Below, one piece after another: positions 1 to 13,257 of a DNA stretch of 64,000 nucleotides; the first letter of the stretch is position 1; every line of letters starts with the position of its first letter. This DNA comes from Cacajao melanocephalus (taxonomy: Eukaryota; Chordata; Mammalia; Primates; Pitheciidae), in contig CAUYLG010034812.1 of NCBI GenBank assembly GCA_963573385.1, forward strand, positions 62,001 to 126,000, in the 5' to 3' direction. The position numbers and the translations under genes are program-made. The notes under the pieces are model-generated. The model had not been told where the DNA came from. It did no database searches and worked only from the letters and a program-made list of their open reading frames with translations.

Positions 1-189
<189 letters not shown>

Positions 190-247
190 TAAAAGTAGGT
201 CAACTGTCGTTATGGAGTAGTTATGGAGTAATGTGACTGACTGGTAA

Positions 248-376
<129 letters not shown>

Positions 377-487
377 AGCCATGTAACAAATGATCTCCTT
401 TAGAGATAACTGTTGGAATTTTTATAGCTTACTTCACTGTGTGCCCACGTCAGCTGTATAAAATAAATACTGCATTGTTGTTTCTTT
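377..487 (+). terminator. PSMD6: PSMD6 3' UTR and polyadenylation signal
   Basis: The 3' UTR is short. A canonical AATAAA lies at 462-467, followed by the T/G-rich stretch tgcattgttgtttctttcc, a typical downstream element. Cleavage is inferred at about 480-487; the exact site cannot be read from sequence. Confidence 0.8.
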
Positions 488-755
488 CCATTTATTTTTT
501 CTTAAACACATATGCCTTCTAAAATGGGTCCGCTTATGTTAAAATAATGTCCCTTATTCATTAATGAAAATCTGGTTTATGTTGTAAGGTTGCAGCCAGG
601 TTTGGATCCTCACTGCCTCATCAGTAAAAAAACCGATGTTGACGCAGCCCATTGTCTTTTACTTATCTCTTACCTGTAAGCTTCCTGATTTTACAAAGAA
701 TACATACTATATAGTGGTCTACAATTAAACAGTGTCTCCCCCTTAGTATACAAAA

Positions 756-784
756 GAAAGATAGATAGAAGATAGATAGATAAA
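756..784 (+). repeat. GATA microsatellite, short
   Basis: Imperfect GATA/GAAA units (aaagatagatagaagatagatagata) in the PSMD6 downstream flank. Only five or six units, so of low expected variability. Confidence 0.7.
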
Positions 785-2255
785 TGTGTAATAAGGTTTC
801 CCTCAGAAACAAGCAACATACAGGACAGGAAGTTACCCTTTTTTAGGAAGCTAACATAACCTGGATTACTAACCTGGATTACAGAATCTACCAAGGCCAG
901 TGTCAATTTTCTAAAACCTTATGCGTAAATAAATATTACCAAAATGGTAATCCAGAAGTAGGACCATAGTAATAATAGCAGTGAGGAAAACAAAGTTGTT
1001 CCCCTGTTTGTCTCCTAATTAATTATACACTCAGTATCTATCAGATAGGGATAAGTGCATTTAAGAAATATAAAACCAGGTAGGTAGAAAGACAGGGTAT
1101 AGGCTCTCTCCTATGAGGGGTTGTGGAAAACTACTTTGGTAAGGTGACATTTACGTGAAAAGGAGGGAGAGCCCATGCACGTATGGAGGGAAGAAAGGGA
1201 AAGTCACTGGCAATTTTAAGTGCAGATTTGGCTTACCTTTTAAGTCTCACCATGGCATTCAGTGGCATGGATTGTAGAGGCAGCTGGATTTGCTAAAAGA
1301 TTAGAATGGGGTGAGGAGGATGGTGGGGGAGAAAATTTTTCAAAGGAGATCCTTCGCTTTTTGGTTTACTTGAAAGCTGGTGACTTTGGTGAGCAGTTTT
1401 GGTAGAGGCGAGTTCCAGAAGAGAATGGGAGATGGTATTGTACTGTACAAGGCAGAGGAAGGAAAGAAGAGTTTTGAGGTTAAAACGATCTCATTTGCTT
1501 GAAAATAATTTGATACAATTCACCATTTCTTAATGATAAAAATTCTTCGGTAGACATGAATAATAGGTTGGGAAATCAAAGCCCTACCACAAACAAGGTA
1601 ACTAATGGCAAAGTATTAGAAGCATTATCTTAAGTGAAGACAGTGGCTCTCATCACTGGAAGAAGAGCCATTGGTTATATGCCAAGGAAAGCAATGGGCC
1701 AGAGCTGTTTCGAAATGGGTTTCCTGTAGGCACTGTATGGTGGAGGGGAGGCTTTTAAAATGCTGAGTATGCCTAAAGTATTTGAGAATATCCACCTATG
1801 AATTGCTAAAAATGGTTATCTAGAAAACATATTTCCTGAAGAAAAAAACTTCAGCTTTTTGGTCTTTACAGAAAACCAAAGCTAGTCAGGAATGCAAAGG
1901 TGGCTTCTGTATGCTACACTGTTGCAGTTTGGTCACCCACAGGCTGCAACTGGCACACCCTGAATACTTTTTCAAGAAAAACATTTATAGTCACCACATA
2001 GAAGTTGACAATTTAAAAACCACGTATCTAGCTTCTCTGGAAAAGACAAATTAGGCTAACCCTGAACTCATGCTCCTATAAAGTAAGTGGCAAGCATAGC
2101 TTGTTTGTTCCAGTGTGCTCCGGTCCACCCAGTCTGTTCATGTACACTGCCTGTCTGCCTGGCCCATGCTGGAATTTGAGTTTGTTACCCCTACATTACC
2201 CCCAATAGTGTACATGTGAGGTTGATGGTTAACAGCCTCCTGTGTTAATCAACTA

Positions 2256-2347
2256 GGATGGGGGTGTCCAATCTTTTGGCTTCCCTGGGCCACATTGGAA
2301 GAATTACCTTGGGTGACACAGCAAATACACTAAGGATAGTTGATGAG

Positions 2348-2386
<39 letters not shown>

Positions 2387-2466
2387 AGAATGTTTTAGAA
2401 AATTTACAAATGTGTGTTGGGCTACATTCAAAGCTGTCATGGGCTACAGGATGGACAAGCCTGAGC
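2256..2466 (+). mobile_element. Tigger-type DNA transposon MITE interrupted by poly(A)
   Basis: The left end reads gggggtgtccaatcttttgg and the right end ggatggacaagcctgag; their reverse complements match as terminal inverted repeats (CAGGsktGTCCA-like). The body (gggccacattggaagaa...tgtgttgggctacattcaaagc) is a common primate TcMar-Tigger MITE. An internal run of 33 A at about 2351-2383 is expanded compared with what I remember of the family and would be unstable. I am unsure of the exact subfamily name. Confidence 0.7.
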
Positions 2467-3129
2467 TAGGAGAAACTATCCAAAGAATTCTTAACCTTCA
2501 TCCTATTTCCAGTAGCTTTAACTTATACAGCTTGTTTTTTGAAAGTCTTAATTCTCTGCTTTTATTCAAGAAAGGTACTTCACAATATGAAAATAAGATT
2601 ATCAAATGATAGTTTTATTTACACAGTGAGAGCTAAAACAATTATGTATAGTTTCTTTTTTATATCGGTAACTGTTTTCTTTTGAAGTTGGAAACTTTAA
2701 CAACCCTGATTTCGGTCAAAATTAACTATCCTAGTGTGAAATGATATCACCAGGATAAACTATCTTTTGCGATTATTTTTAAAGCAACAATGCCAGTTTC
2801 TCTTACCTCAATAAAATCTGATTTCATAGCAAATCTATCCAGTAAAAGATAAATATTTTAAAGCTAAGTCAAATTATGGTAATCTGTTTCCTGTGTTTGA
2901 AATAACAGCTTAACGTCAGTTTTTAGCTAGCAGTATCTCTTAGGACAGAAACAGTGTAAAAACCACTTTTGTTAAGCAACCAAATTTACCTGCCTTAGAT
3001 GGCTAAAAGGATGCCTACAACTTGATGACTGGGCCTGCAATACTCCAACATACTTAGGATTTTAGAACTGAACACATTTGGTCTTTAATTGATAGAAGGC
3101 TACTAATCATTAGCAAATCATTTCTGTAA

Positions 3130-3428
<299 letters not shown>

Positions 3429-5317
3429 CTGTAATTTCATATTCTGAATTAGTCCTTGGTGCTGCTGTTAACCTAATGTATTTTAAGAAGATGAACAGCT
3501 GACACTTAAAATATCTGCCTGGGTGATTATGGGGAAAAAGGGTGGAGGGAACTGATAATCCCTGGCCTTCCCAATGCTACATAAACTCGTAGTTGGTAAC
3601 AAACCTGTGCCTCCACAATGGTAATGGGGGAGTGAGGTAAAATCCCTATCTGGAAAACATGAAAAGCTCTGATAATCACTAGTTTTGGTTTCAAAGCTTT
3701 AGAGCCACAGATTTGCATTATGCTTGTGTTTCTGAAGGAATACAAAGGCTATCAGGAATTTGTAGCAGTCTGGTCCAGGCCGTTTTAGCCCTGACATAAT
3801 ATGGTCAAAGCGTAATCTCTTATAGTGGCATAATTTTCCCTGTACAGATTGAGTTTAAGAAACAAAATACAATTTGCTAATCAATGATGAGCCTTTAATT
3901 CAACCATTATATATCCCCTTTCCATCCTGAGATCCCTTGTAGAGACCATTTAGTTAAGACCACCAGCAGGTGGCACCCTGACAACCTTACCAACCTTGCC
4001 TTTTAGAGGTGACCAGAGACCTGTGCTTTTCCAAAGTAGTGTTACACACGTAATTAGTATAATATCAACGTGGGGAAGCTCTACCTTTGGTTTTTGAGGA
4101 CTCTTTTTCTTGAAACCCTCTGGGTTAGAGACTAATTTATTCATATACACCTCAAGAACTTGGGGCCAAGATGAAGTTCACTGTTCATAGTCCTCTGCTG
4201 GCTCTCCTGGCCATTATGTTTACACCTTCATTCAAAATGCCTTCTCTTTGAAGCTGCTTAAAACCCAGCAACACCATCAATTCACTGTGCATGCTGTCTT
4301 CAATCACACTTCTCCAAGTCACTCCCCCCTCTTTCATGCAGTTCATCCCAGAACCAAGCAGCTGGCTCAGTCTTCCTCCCAACCCTAACTACTTTGAAAT
4401 GGACAACCTAGACAACACCCTTGCTTCACAGTTCCTCAGCCTGAATTCCAGTGCTCTTTTCCTCCATGGTGCTTCTGTCCCCTGCTATGGTTTCCACCCA
4501 GGAATCACAAGCACCTCTGGCCAGTTCTGCTTTTGAAAGTAATACTGGAATTCCAATTCCTCCATTCCCTGTCCTGTTCCTAAAAGTGCGGTATCACTTT
4601 GATAACTTTGGCCCCTGGATCCTGCCTTGTAGCCCCTCATTTTTATTGGCCATATGGAATTGAATGTGGACTTTGCTCTGTAACCCTGAACGAATCAATT
4701 GTCTAATCATAGAAAAACTTACCTGGAAGGGAGATTCCTAAGAGCCAACATGAAGGTAATTCCAATCAAACCAATGTCTTTAGAGTACCTGCGTAGATTC
4801 TACATAGCAGACTTCTAGTTCTCTTCCTTGAATACCCAATTTAGACCATTATCAATCACTCAGCCACATCTTCACTCATACTCTTAATTCTTTGGCAGTC
4901 TCCCTGCCTAAGTTCTAACTTTTCCACCCAACCAATAAATGCTATTCCAATTACCCTGGAGAAAACAGAACAGAACATTACCTAAATGGATAGATGGCAA
5001 TGGTAATTATAATGCAATTGACTCTAAAATTCTTAACTCTGTAAACCATCTCAGTCTCACCCTTCTCTGCCTTCCCTTACCTCTTTTTACTCTAGTGCTC
5101 TTCTCCATTTGTCTTCATGAAAATAGTCTTCTCCAAGGTTTTGTCCTGGGTTTTCTCTCTGGGCCATGCAGGATGGGCTTCAGGTTTGTGATATCCTGGA
5201 AGCGGAATATATAAATGTGGTGTGCCAGTGCCTCTGTCAGACAGGATCCATAACTTCTTTCATGTGATTCCTGGAGCCTGAGGAGGGGAAAAATTAAGAA
5301 TCACTGATCTGGCAGGC

Positions 5318-5460
5318 CTGAATTACCCTGGATCTGCCACCTATTTGTTGTGGGACCTTAAGCAAGATACCTTCTTAGGAGTTCCTCATCAGTATATAAG
5401 GGCTTAGTAAAAGAGAGGCTGTATATGAAATGCTTGGAATAGTATCTGACATATGAAGTA
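5318..5460 (+). mobile_element. MIR fragment
   Basis: The core ggatctgccacctatttgttgtgggaccttaagcaa followed by a cctcatcagt motif matches the MIR central region (clinical-like 'tgtgtgaccttgggcaag ... cctcatctgt'). Confidence 0.55.
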
Positions 5461-6489
5461 CTTAACTAGAGAAGTATTATGTTAACATCATAAGCCAAAT
5501 CTAATAGCTACCTAATTTTCCCAGGTAAACTCATCTACTCTTATGACCTCATTCATCATCCATTCTTATTTTCCAGCTCAAACCTCCCTCCTAAGGTCCA
5601 TCCAGCCTGTACAGCTAGCTAGCTGGGCACTAAACTAGAATTTCCCACCAGCAGCTCAAATCTATCATTAGGTCATTTTCCTTTTCTGTTGCCATATCGC
5701 ACATTTCACTTAAAGCTCAATTGGTTTGGCCAACCTAGAAATCTGAAGTCTTAGATTCACTCTTTCCTTTAATGTTGAACAGAATTAGGCCTCAAGGCCT
5801 GATGGTTCCACTTTTAAAAGATTTCTGAAATCAGTATCAGTTACCCTCATGGTCAGCCCGAGTTTGGAAACTTAATAGTTCTTACCTGGATTACAACAGC
5901 TTTGTAACTTTTGTCCCGAGGTTCTCACCTGTCGATTCTGTCTTCCATTGTTATTGTGGGGCCATAGGTGGCAGAGATGTTTTTTTGACAAAGCATTAAA
6001 TTATGTGTTTGATTCTCCCCTTCCCACCAGAGAATTTTTCTTCCGCCAATAGCCTCACCCTCTCTTACCTCCTAAGAGATATTATGGTCCATGGGTTTTG
6101 GACGTAGAAAAGGAGGATAACAAGTGCCAAGAATTACAGCCTTACAAGGTGAAAGACTACTTTAATTAACTTCCATTAACAAAAGGAGCAAGAACTTAAC
6201 GAGAAAGACGACACTAAGGAATGAGAAGGGAGAGGAACTTAGACTTGATTTAGGGGGGTACTTTTAGTTAGGACTGGGGACAGGGGCAGGTAAAGACAAA
6301 TGTTTGAGGCAAAAGAGTGAGAATGCAAGAGATAGGGAAAGAGACTTTAGTGCTCCTTTGATTTTCCAGTCTTCAGTACAGAAATGAATGGCTTTGACTT
6401 TTGGCAGCTGCATGGTGCTAGGACTGGATCATGAAATATCTCTGTGCTCTGACAGTTACATTTGGGTTAATCTAAGCCTAATCTCATGT

Positions 6490-6730
6490 GTCCCTGGATG
6501 AAAAGTCCCAAGACATTCAAGGTCCTTGACAGTCTGACACCAGCTTCTCTAACCCTATAAGGCACTTCCATTAAGCAAACTTCCTGCAGAATTATTCTCT
6601 ATGCCTCACATCTTCACATCCATGCTCGACGCATTTGCTCGCTCTGCCTAGAATCTTACTCTGCCTGTCTTTCTGCCTGGTGAAATCCCACATATGCCAA
6701 GATCCAACACTCGTAAACCCCTTTCCTTGA
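6490..6730 (+). mobile_element. L2 3' fragment
   Basis: The segment ggtccttgacagtctgacaccagc, then tgcctcacatcttcacatcc and tctgcctgg, has the order of motifs of the L2 3' end (sense). Confidence 0.6.
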
Positions 6731-7531
6731 GTTGAGATCATCTTGTTATGCAGGGCCAGGATATCTGCAAGGGAATGGAATTAAAAAGCGTAAGAGATTG
6801 AGCAGCAGAACCTTTACTTGGGAGGACTGAGGACATCCATGGTAAAAGATTTGCCTACAGAGAGCACTTCATGATTATATTTGTGGAGAGTACTGAGTTG
6901 ACCTAAGTAAGGAGGGAATGGGAAGTCCATAGGGCAGTAGGAACTGAAGCCAACATGACTCTTTCATATCAGGTATGGGCAGTTTTTCTAACACCCAAAG
7001 CAGTTACTCTTTTTATTTTAAGTCACAAAAATAATTTATCAGAATGATTTATTTGCAAACAGAAAAACTGACTGGATTTCTAGAGGTAAACAATTACGCT
7101 GTGTTCCAAATAATACTAAAATGCACTTGTATTGCCAGTAAGGGAGGTATGTAAAAGAAAGGAAGAGATTAGACCAGGTCTGGACAAAAAGCTTATCTTA
7201 AACCAAAACTACATGTCATCAAATTTACACATAAGCAAGTACAAATAGAATGTGTTTCTTAATCCATCAACTCCCTCGTTTCCTTCACAAACATGCAAGG
7301 CCAGAATACAGTAGTGTTCACTGTTTACACAGTTACTAATTTATCCAAGGCAAAGCTTTGTGCCCCCATATGGAAACATCTCTAAGCCTTAGAATCGATT
7401 TAGAAGTATTTAACCTGCATTAAAAGGGAGCCAAAAGTGAAGGGGCTTCACAAACAAGTCACAGTTGACTGAAAGTGCTGAGTATCACAACGAGGCAGAA
7501 ACATGTAAAATATTTCATGCAGCCAACCTTA

Positions 7532-7645
7532 TTTATTGAGAAGTCCTAATTTTATTGCCCGTTTAGTAACATGTTTGTTCCACAAGCTAATTTCTTATAA
7601 AGCAAAGCACAACCTTTTCTTATAAATAGTATAAATTATTTTATT
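7532..7645 (-). terminator. ATXN7: ATXN7 polyadenylation signals (cluster)
   Basis: Three AATAAA hexamers occur on the - strand (TTTATT on +) at 7640-7645, 7551-7556 and 7532-7537. The first would place cleavage near 7615-7625, the others near 7510-7535. Sequence alone does not say which is used. Confidence 0.6.
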
Positions 7646-8544
7646 TACAGAAACTTGTTACAAAACAAATAGACTATATATTTCTTCTCTTTTAAATATC
7701 CAAAGTAATTTTCTATCCCTTGACATTTGTTCATGTTCTATACAGCAGCCAACATAAAGTCCAGCTGAGATGCTCTTGATTATGTGTACAAATTATCAAA
7801 CTATTCACACGTTTTTAACACAGGAGATTGCTTTTATAACCAAGCTCAAAAAAAAAAATTAGCAAAATGCTTTCAAGGCCCTACATTCATACTGACAGTA
7901 TGTAGTGCTCATTTAAATGATCTGAAAATGTAAAATGTTTTGCACAAAATGTAAAAATGATTATTTTCTGCTAAACAATGAAACTTTAACAATAATTTTT
8001 CAAAGCCCAATCCCCCCAACACCCCTGGACAGAATGAGAGACATTAAATTCCTTGGCAACAGAACTCTTGCAGGAAGACAGCTGCCTTTATAAGTTACAT
8101 TTTTCAAATTATACATTTTTTTCAACGTTCTCAGAGGTACTTCTTTGTATTATATTTTTGGAATACAAAATATTTTAAGTATTTTAAATTGTATTTCATG
8201 AGTAACAAAATGGACACATCGTGTAAGTTGCTGGCTGACAAAAAGATTTGTAACTCTTGGTGTCACCAGGCAATCCATCACCAATTGAAAGCTGAATTAC
8301 TATGAACCAAAAGGTCTTAATTTTAAAATACCTTATAAAATTACTAGCATTGGTTTTCAACTCCTCCCCTAAAATTTTAGAAATGATATTTAGGTGGAAA
8401 AAGCAAACTCCAAAAAGTTCAACTGAACATTCAAGTCTTTTTAAAGAGATTCTGTCTAAGCTTAAAACTAGGTTCAGGCACTTTCAGTTTTTTCCATTAG
8501 TTTTAAACCACATCACATACTAACACTCATGTGCTCAGTATACA

Positions 8545-8585
8545 CACGCACACACACACACAATCACACACTCACTCTCACACAT
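8545..8585 (+). repeat. CA microsatellite in ATXN7 3' UTR
   Basis: Imperfect (CA)n, acacacgcacacacacacac then acacactcactctcacac; it would be transcribed as (UG)n in ATXN7 mRNA. Confidence 0.8.
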
Positions 8586-11471
8586 AAAATACTAACAAAA
8601 GAAAAGCAGTGTGTCACTTAGTTACATGTAGTCTACCGGGAAACCAGGCAACTAGGGAGAAGCAATGCCCACTTCATCTGTATGAATCCACTCCCGAGAC
8701 ATTAAAAGAGACAAAGACTTTCACAGAACAGAGGCATCCCTTAAACTGTAAAGGAGGCAGGTTCTAGAACTATTGGCTTGGCAGTGAACCACTTCAAATT
8801 ATAAAAAGGTATTTACTTTTATTAATTAATAAATAAATACTAGATGATCTCAATTGTACCAAAACAGGGTATCAGAAAAAAAGACCTGTGCAAAAATACA
8901 TATTTAAATATGTACAATTCATTTTTAACAAAATATGTCTTCTGAAATAGGGATACTTCCATATTTATAATAGAACAGGAAATTCCAAAATAAAGATACA
9001 AAAGTAGGTTTTGTATAATTCTTTGTTCATCATTGCAGCACTTTTTTTTTTTTTTTTGTAGGTTAAGAAAACTGCAGGAGTTGTCATGAAATTCTATTGG
9101 AAAGAATATAAAAATTATCTTGGTTTTAAATTGATACCAAAGTCTGTCTAGAAACAACCCAACCACTGCAAATTTGGTTTTTGCAAGTTAATTTAATTCA
9201 AAAAAATACTTCCGTGTTTTAAATGGTCTTAATTGTTCATAATAAAAAGTAGTTGTAGGAGAAAATAAAATATTTGAACAACAGTCTAAAATTTAATAGC
9301 ACTGTTTAGAATAGGTCTGTTTGTGGCAGGCAGAATCCAAAATGGCTAATTTCCTAATCCCGATGCTCTGTGTATTACCGGGAGACATAATGAAATTCAA
9401 TTAAAACCTCAGTCTAAGAAATCAAATGTTCAATACTTGCTAATCTCAATATCTACATTATTCTGAATCAACTTATCGTGGATCTTATTCACATCTTTCG
9501 TAACAACGTGATCTGTCCATAAATTCCATTGCTAAAGGCAACTTTATTTATAACCATCAAGTCCCCTTGGCTCTGAAAATAAATTCTACCCATACCCCAT
9601 TGCACTTGTCACCAAGGAATCAACTATACGTTCTGATTCCCTCTCACCTCTTCTCTCTTTCCCCACTGGGATGGAAACCAGATTGATTTCTCCTAACTAT
9701 GCCAAACTGGCCCATCTATGCTCTCTCCTTACTAAGCTCTCCTGTAGTATCATTTTAAAAACATTTACTGATTGATTGCATAATAATTGAACAAGATACT
9801 GTTCTCTCCTTCCTTTAAAAAATCAGTATTTTACATCAATTTATAGTTAAAGTATCTGCATAAAGTTTTTGTTTTCTTACATAATAAATTCTGTAGCAAT
9901 TCACATTATTAGGCTGGTAACCAAGTTTATTCATTCTACCTGTTGTTGACTTGAAATTCCCTGAAACTGAAGTTTGAAACCCAAGAATTGTAGGAATTGT
10001 CAGATGTACTGACTGGCTCTCATCAAGCCCTGGCCAGAGCAATGATCAGCGCCTTGGAAATTTTACCCTGTGTTTGGGAACTTTGTGTGTTCTTCTAAGC
10101 AAAAGTGCCTGATTCTCTTGTCAGGAGCCTGTAGTGGTTGAATGACCCATTTAAAGGCTCCAGCTCATCCCCGAATTCAGTGACACCTTCCCCAAGCAAT
10201 GCTGTTTTAACATATTAAGCTCCTTCTTTAGGGGTGAGGTACTAGAAAAAGTATCTTAGAGGGCTCCAAAACTCTCAGGAAGATGGCTGGTATAATCCCA
10301 AGAAAGGACGGTGTATATCAGGGCAATCCTATACATGGATTACAATTCCGTGAATAGGATTTGGTCAGATACACACATTCTCCAATTCCCTTCCCTTGGT
10401 GTCTGCTCTCATCCCCAGCCACATCCAAATAAACATCTGGAGTGGCATGAGGGAAGCGCACACACACCCAATGCCAAAAGCGTTTGAAGCAGAAATCTAC
10501 ACTTAGTCCCAGGACAGCATCCAAAGAGGAAAAGAAGGGTAATGCAGAGAGTGCCTTCAAAACATTTAAGTGTATCTAATAATGTCACTTTAAAAGGTGA
10601 CTTTTAAAAATAGACTAGGTAGGACAACCAACCCAATGTGACATACTGTTTACCATGAAAACTTACAAGGATTAAGAAAATTTCATCTCTTTGGAAATCT
10701 TGAAAAAAGTTTTTTCTCCCTATAGTGATTTTAACTTCCTTACTCCCACCCTCCCCCAACCCAATTTGGCCTTCATTTCTCAAAACTAGCTTGCGTTTTC
10801 TTTCTTCTTCTTTTTTTTTTATAATCACACAGAATTGCTTTTGTATCACGAAAAGTAAGCCTCCAAAACAGTTTATACTTGCTGTCTGGGCATCAAAAAT
10901 TTCAAACCAGTTTGTAAGTTAGAAACTTCTGACAGCTTCTGTTCCCAAATTACTTTACGGCTGGGCTGTTCTGTCATGGTGCCTTAGGCTAATGTCCATT
11001 CATTCCTGGAACACTGCTGACAAAATCTAAAGCCTAATTCCCTTCTTCAGAGGGTTGGTCAGGAAGTAGCCCTCTCTCCTCTGGAAGGTTTCTGGTCTCC
11101 AGTTAAGGTGCCTAACTGCTGGAGAGTGACCTACAGATGACAGTGTTTAAAAAAAATGGTAGTAAAAGGAAGGAGGGAGAAAGGTCTACAGTAACGCTCT
11201 TTCCAAAACATTCTTTTGCCCAGCCAATCTACTTGAAGAGTGGCTCCATGATATACTACAAGTTAAAAAACAAAACAAAAACTTCTCACAGATTGGTAGC
11301 AAGCAGTCCAGACCACTTTAACACTGATAAAAGCAATTCCGTGGCTGAACTTGATCCAGTGTCCTTTATGAGTACTCACTGCTACAGACATAGCTTCAGG
11401 GAAATCCTCGTTAAAACAACAGCCCGGCAGGTTTCTACCCTTGAGGCCCACAGGAGGTTGGGAAAACAGAC

Positions 11472-11581
11472 TCAAAGGCATCGTGGAGTCCAGAGTGCTG
11501 AGTGGAGGTGTAACTTGTCCTCAAAAGTGTCCGCATTATTCCTCCCCGTGCTGTTTTCAGCTGTCAGGGACGTGCCTTTGG
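11472..11581 (-). CDS. ATXN7: ATXN7 exon 13 read in the second frame (isoform b tail)
   Basis: When exon 12b is included, exon 13 is entered after one codon base. CC completes a serine codon and 35 residues follow, KGTSLTAENSTGRNN then ADTFEDKLHLHSALWTPRCL, to a TGA at 11472-11474. The third frame stops after seven codons. With 22 codons from exon 12b and the junction serine the tail is 58 residues, so 887+58=945, equal to the longer human isoform I remember. The assignment is inferred from phase and length, not from transcripts. Confidence 0.8.
11564..11581 (-). CDS. ATXN7: ATXN7 exon 13, main-form terminal codons PKARP-stop
   Basis: The acceptor is cttttttgaaag|CCAAAG. Joined in phase 0 to exon 12 (CAG codon), the exon gives P K A R P and TGA at 11564-11566. 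These are residues 888-892 of the main form and match the human C terminus I remember. The coding part is only 18 nt; the remainder of the exon is 3' UTR. Confidence 0.95.
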   Translation of the reverse strand, partial: PKARP

Positions 11582-12590
11582 CTTTCAAAAAAGAGGGGGT
11601 GGGGAAATAATGAAAAGGTAAGTAAGTGTTTGTACACTGCACTCTCCTGATTCTAAACAGGAATATTCCAGAGGCTGCACGCTATTAGTCTCCATGGACT
11701 GAGTGATACCAGAACAGTCAGCTACAGAATTTGGCCTTAGCTTTCAATAGCCTTCACTGCTACTAGGCAAAATCATTGCAGACTCACAACTGGCTAGAAG
11801 AGGTGCAGGCCTGGGTTTCTAGCTTAGAAAAAGGCTCTTATGTTTGCCTTTTGGTTTTATTTACTGATTTTGTGTCCTTGAAGGTATTCCAGGTTGTTAA
11901 CTGAGAAGGGAACAAGGTCAAGGGCTAGCACACACAGGTGTGACAGTTCGCACTCAAGGCAGTGCCCATGCTGGGGGAGAGGAAACTCTGGCCTTCACAG
12001 TGGGCTGTTTTTACATCTTTGGTGGCAGAGGCCATGAACATACTCTCAGGGGTGCCTGCTCAACCCCATCATCTTCCAGGCTTCCCAGCATGTCCCACAC
12101 TTCATGCCCTTGTTTAGAAAACTTCAACTAGCTCAGTTATTTTTGTTTTAAAGGCAGCTCCACAAGAAACAGTGAGTAGAGGTCCCTACTTTTGTAACAG
12201 CAGCATTCTTTAAAGCGTTTTGGGGTCATGGGTCCCTTTGAGATTCTTATGAAAGCTAGACGATAAATGAACAAAGACATAAAAATGTGCAATACTTCTT
12301 GGGGTTCAGTGATCCTTTGATCTCTAAGCAAGCACCCCTCGTCCTGCCCCAGGATTTGTGTAGCATAATAAAAAGTATTCCTCTGCACAGAGAAAATTTC
12401 TCTCAAACACAAACTTAAGTGGAAACTGATTTTAAGGAAAAAGCCAAAGTTAGGCTGTTTGGTTTGTGCCAGTAAGACACTGTGCGACTACGTGGTAAAA
12501 ATCAAAGGTGGCAAAATGGCAAGTAATGAGCCAAAGATGGCCCACAGATATGTAGGTTATACCAGGTTTAAGAGAAAAAAAGTGTGTGTG

Positions 12591-12629
<39 letters not shown>

Positions 12630-13257
12630 CTAAATTTCACATCCAAGTCCAGATCTGCAGCCTCTCTTTAAAACAGGTAACAAACGTCGGGAAGCAGCTG
12701 CTCCATGTCCCCGGATTTCTAGTAGGCACTGCCAATCTCTGCTGTGCCCCACCTGGCCCCTTCTGTCCTTTCTGTTACTTGTGGGTATTGAGATCTACAC
12801 TCCTGTCTAAATGAAGACAGTGTGCTCACTAATACAGATGTGAGATGGGCATTACAGCACAATGGAATGCCCCTCCCACGGGGATCACGTCTCCTGGGGA
12901 CTCTACTCTCAAAGACAGTGTGTTGAAGAATGGGTACAACATGTCTTCTCTGTTTATACTGGATTGATGCTTATAAACTGTAATGAGTAACTACAAACCA
13001 AGAAGGAGAAGCACACTTCTCATTTGTCAGAATGCTAAACAACACATAATAACCCATAATTTATGCAGCTACTTAAGTTCACAAATATTTTCCCCTTATC
13101 TTTGGCACTGGGTGTTAATTCACCCAAATGTTAGAGGAAAATTATATATCACACTAAGAAATTTCTTGGTATTTTCTGATAAAGTCCTAACCTGGCTAGT
13201 ATTTGAGTTAAGTTCTAAAGACGAAGGGGAAAAAAAAACCATAAAAAAGAGCCTCAC
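11582..13257 (-). other. ATXN7: ATXN7 intron between exon 12b and exon 13
   Basis: Intronic. It holds the TG microsatellite at 12582-12627. I checked the - strand donors between 11.7 and 13.2 kb for a better phase-0 cassette exon; other candidates ran into stops or had the wrong length. Confidence 0.75.
12582..12627 (+). repeat. TG dinucleotide microsatellite
   Basis: About 22 TG units with a single gggg interruption near 12588; on the transcribed strand of ATXN7 it reads (CA)n, the form bound by hnRNP L in introns. Confidence 0.9.

Larger units (their letters stand above)
7520..11563 (-). other. ATXN7: ATXN7 3' UTR (about 4 kb)
   Basis: From the TGA at 11564-11566 down to the polyadenylation signals near 7.5-7.65 kb there is no splice structure and no coding. 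The UTR is A/T-rich with conserved-looking low-repeat sequence and lacks Alus, as expected for a functional UTR. It contains a CA repeat (about 8545-8585) and a T run (9043-9058). The length is close to what I remember for human ATXN7 mRNA. In the cassette-exon form the stop is at 11472-11474, so 11475-11563 is then coding. Confidence 0.75.

Noticed and set aside
11137..11610. A 157-codon + strand frame over the ATXN7 terminal exon.
   Set aside because: It is antisense to the exon and its opening reflects the coding and UTR composition of the other strand; no homology recognised.
12137..12412. A 91-codon - strand frame and a 48-nt open segment ahead of a GTATTG donor, tested as exon 12b.
   Set aside because: Wrong length modulo three and a weak donor; the 67-nt candidate at 13258-13324 satisfies all constraints.
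12902..12955. A 43- or 52-nt segment before a GTAGAG donor (about 12.90-12.95 kb), also tested as exon 12b.
   Set aside because: The phase is right, but the donor is poor and the tail would be 50-53 residues rather than 58.
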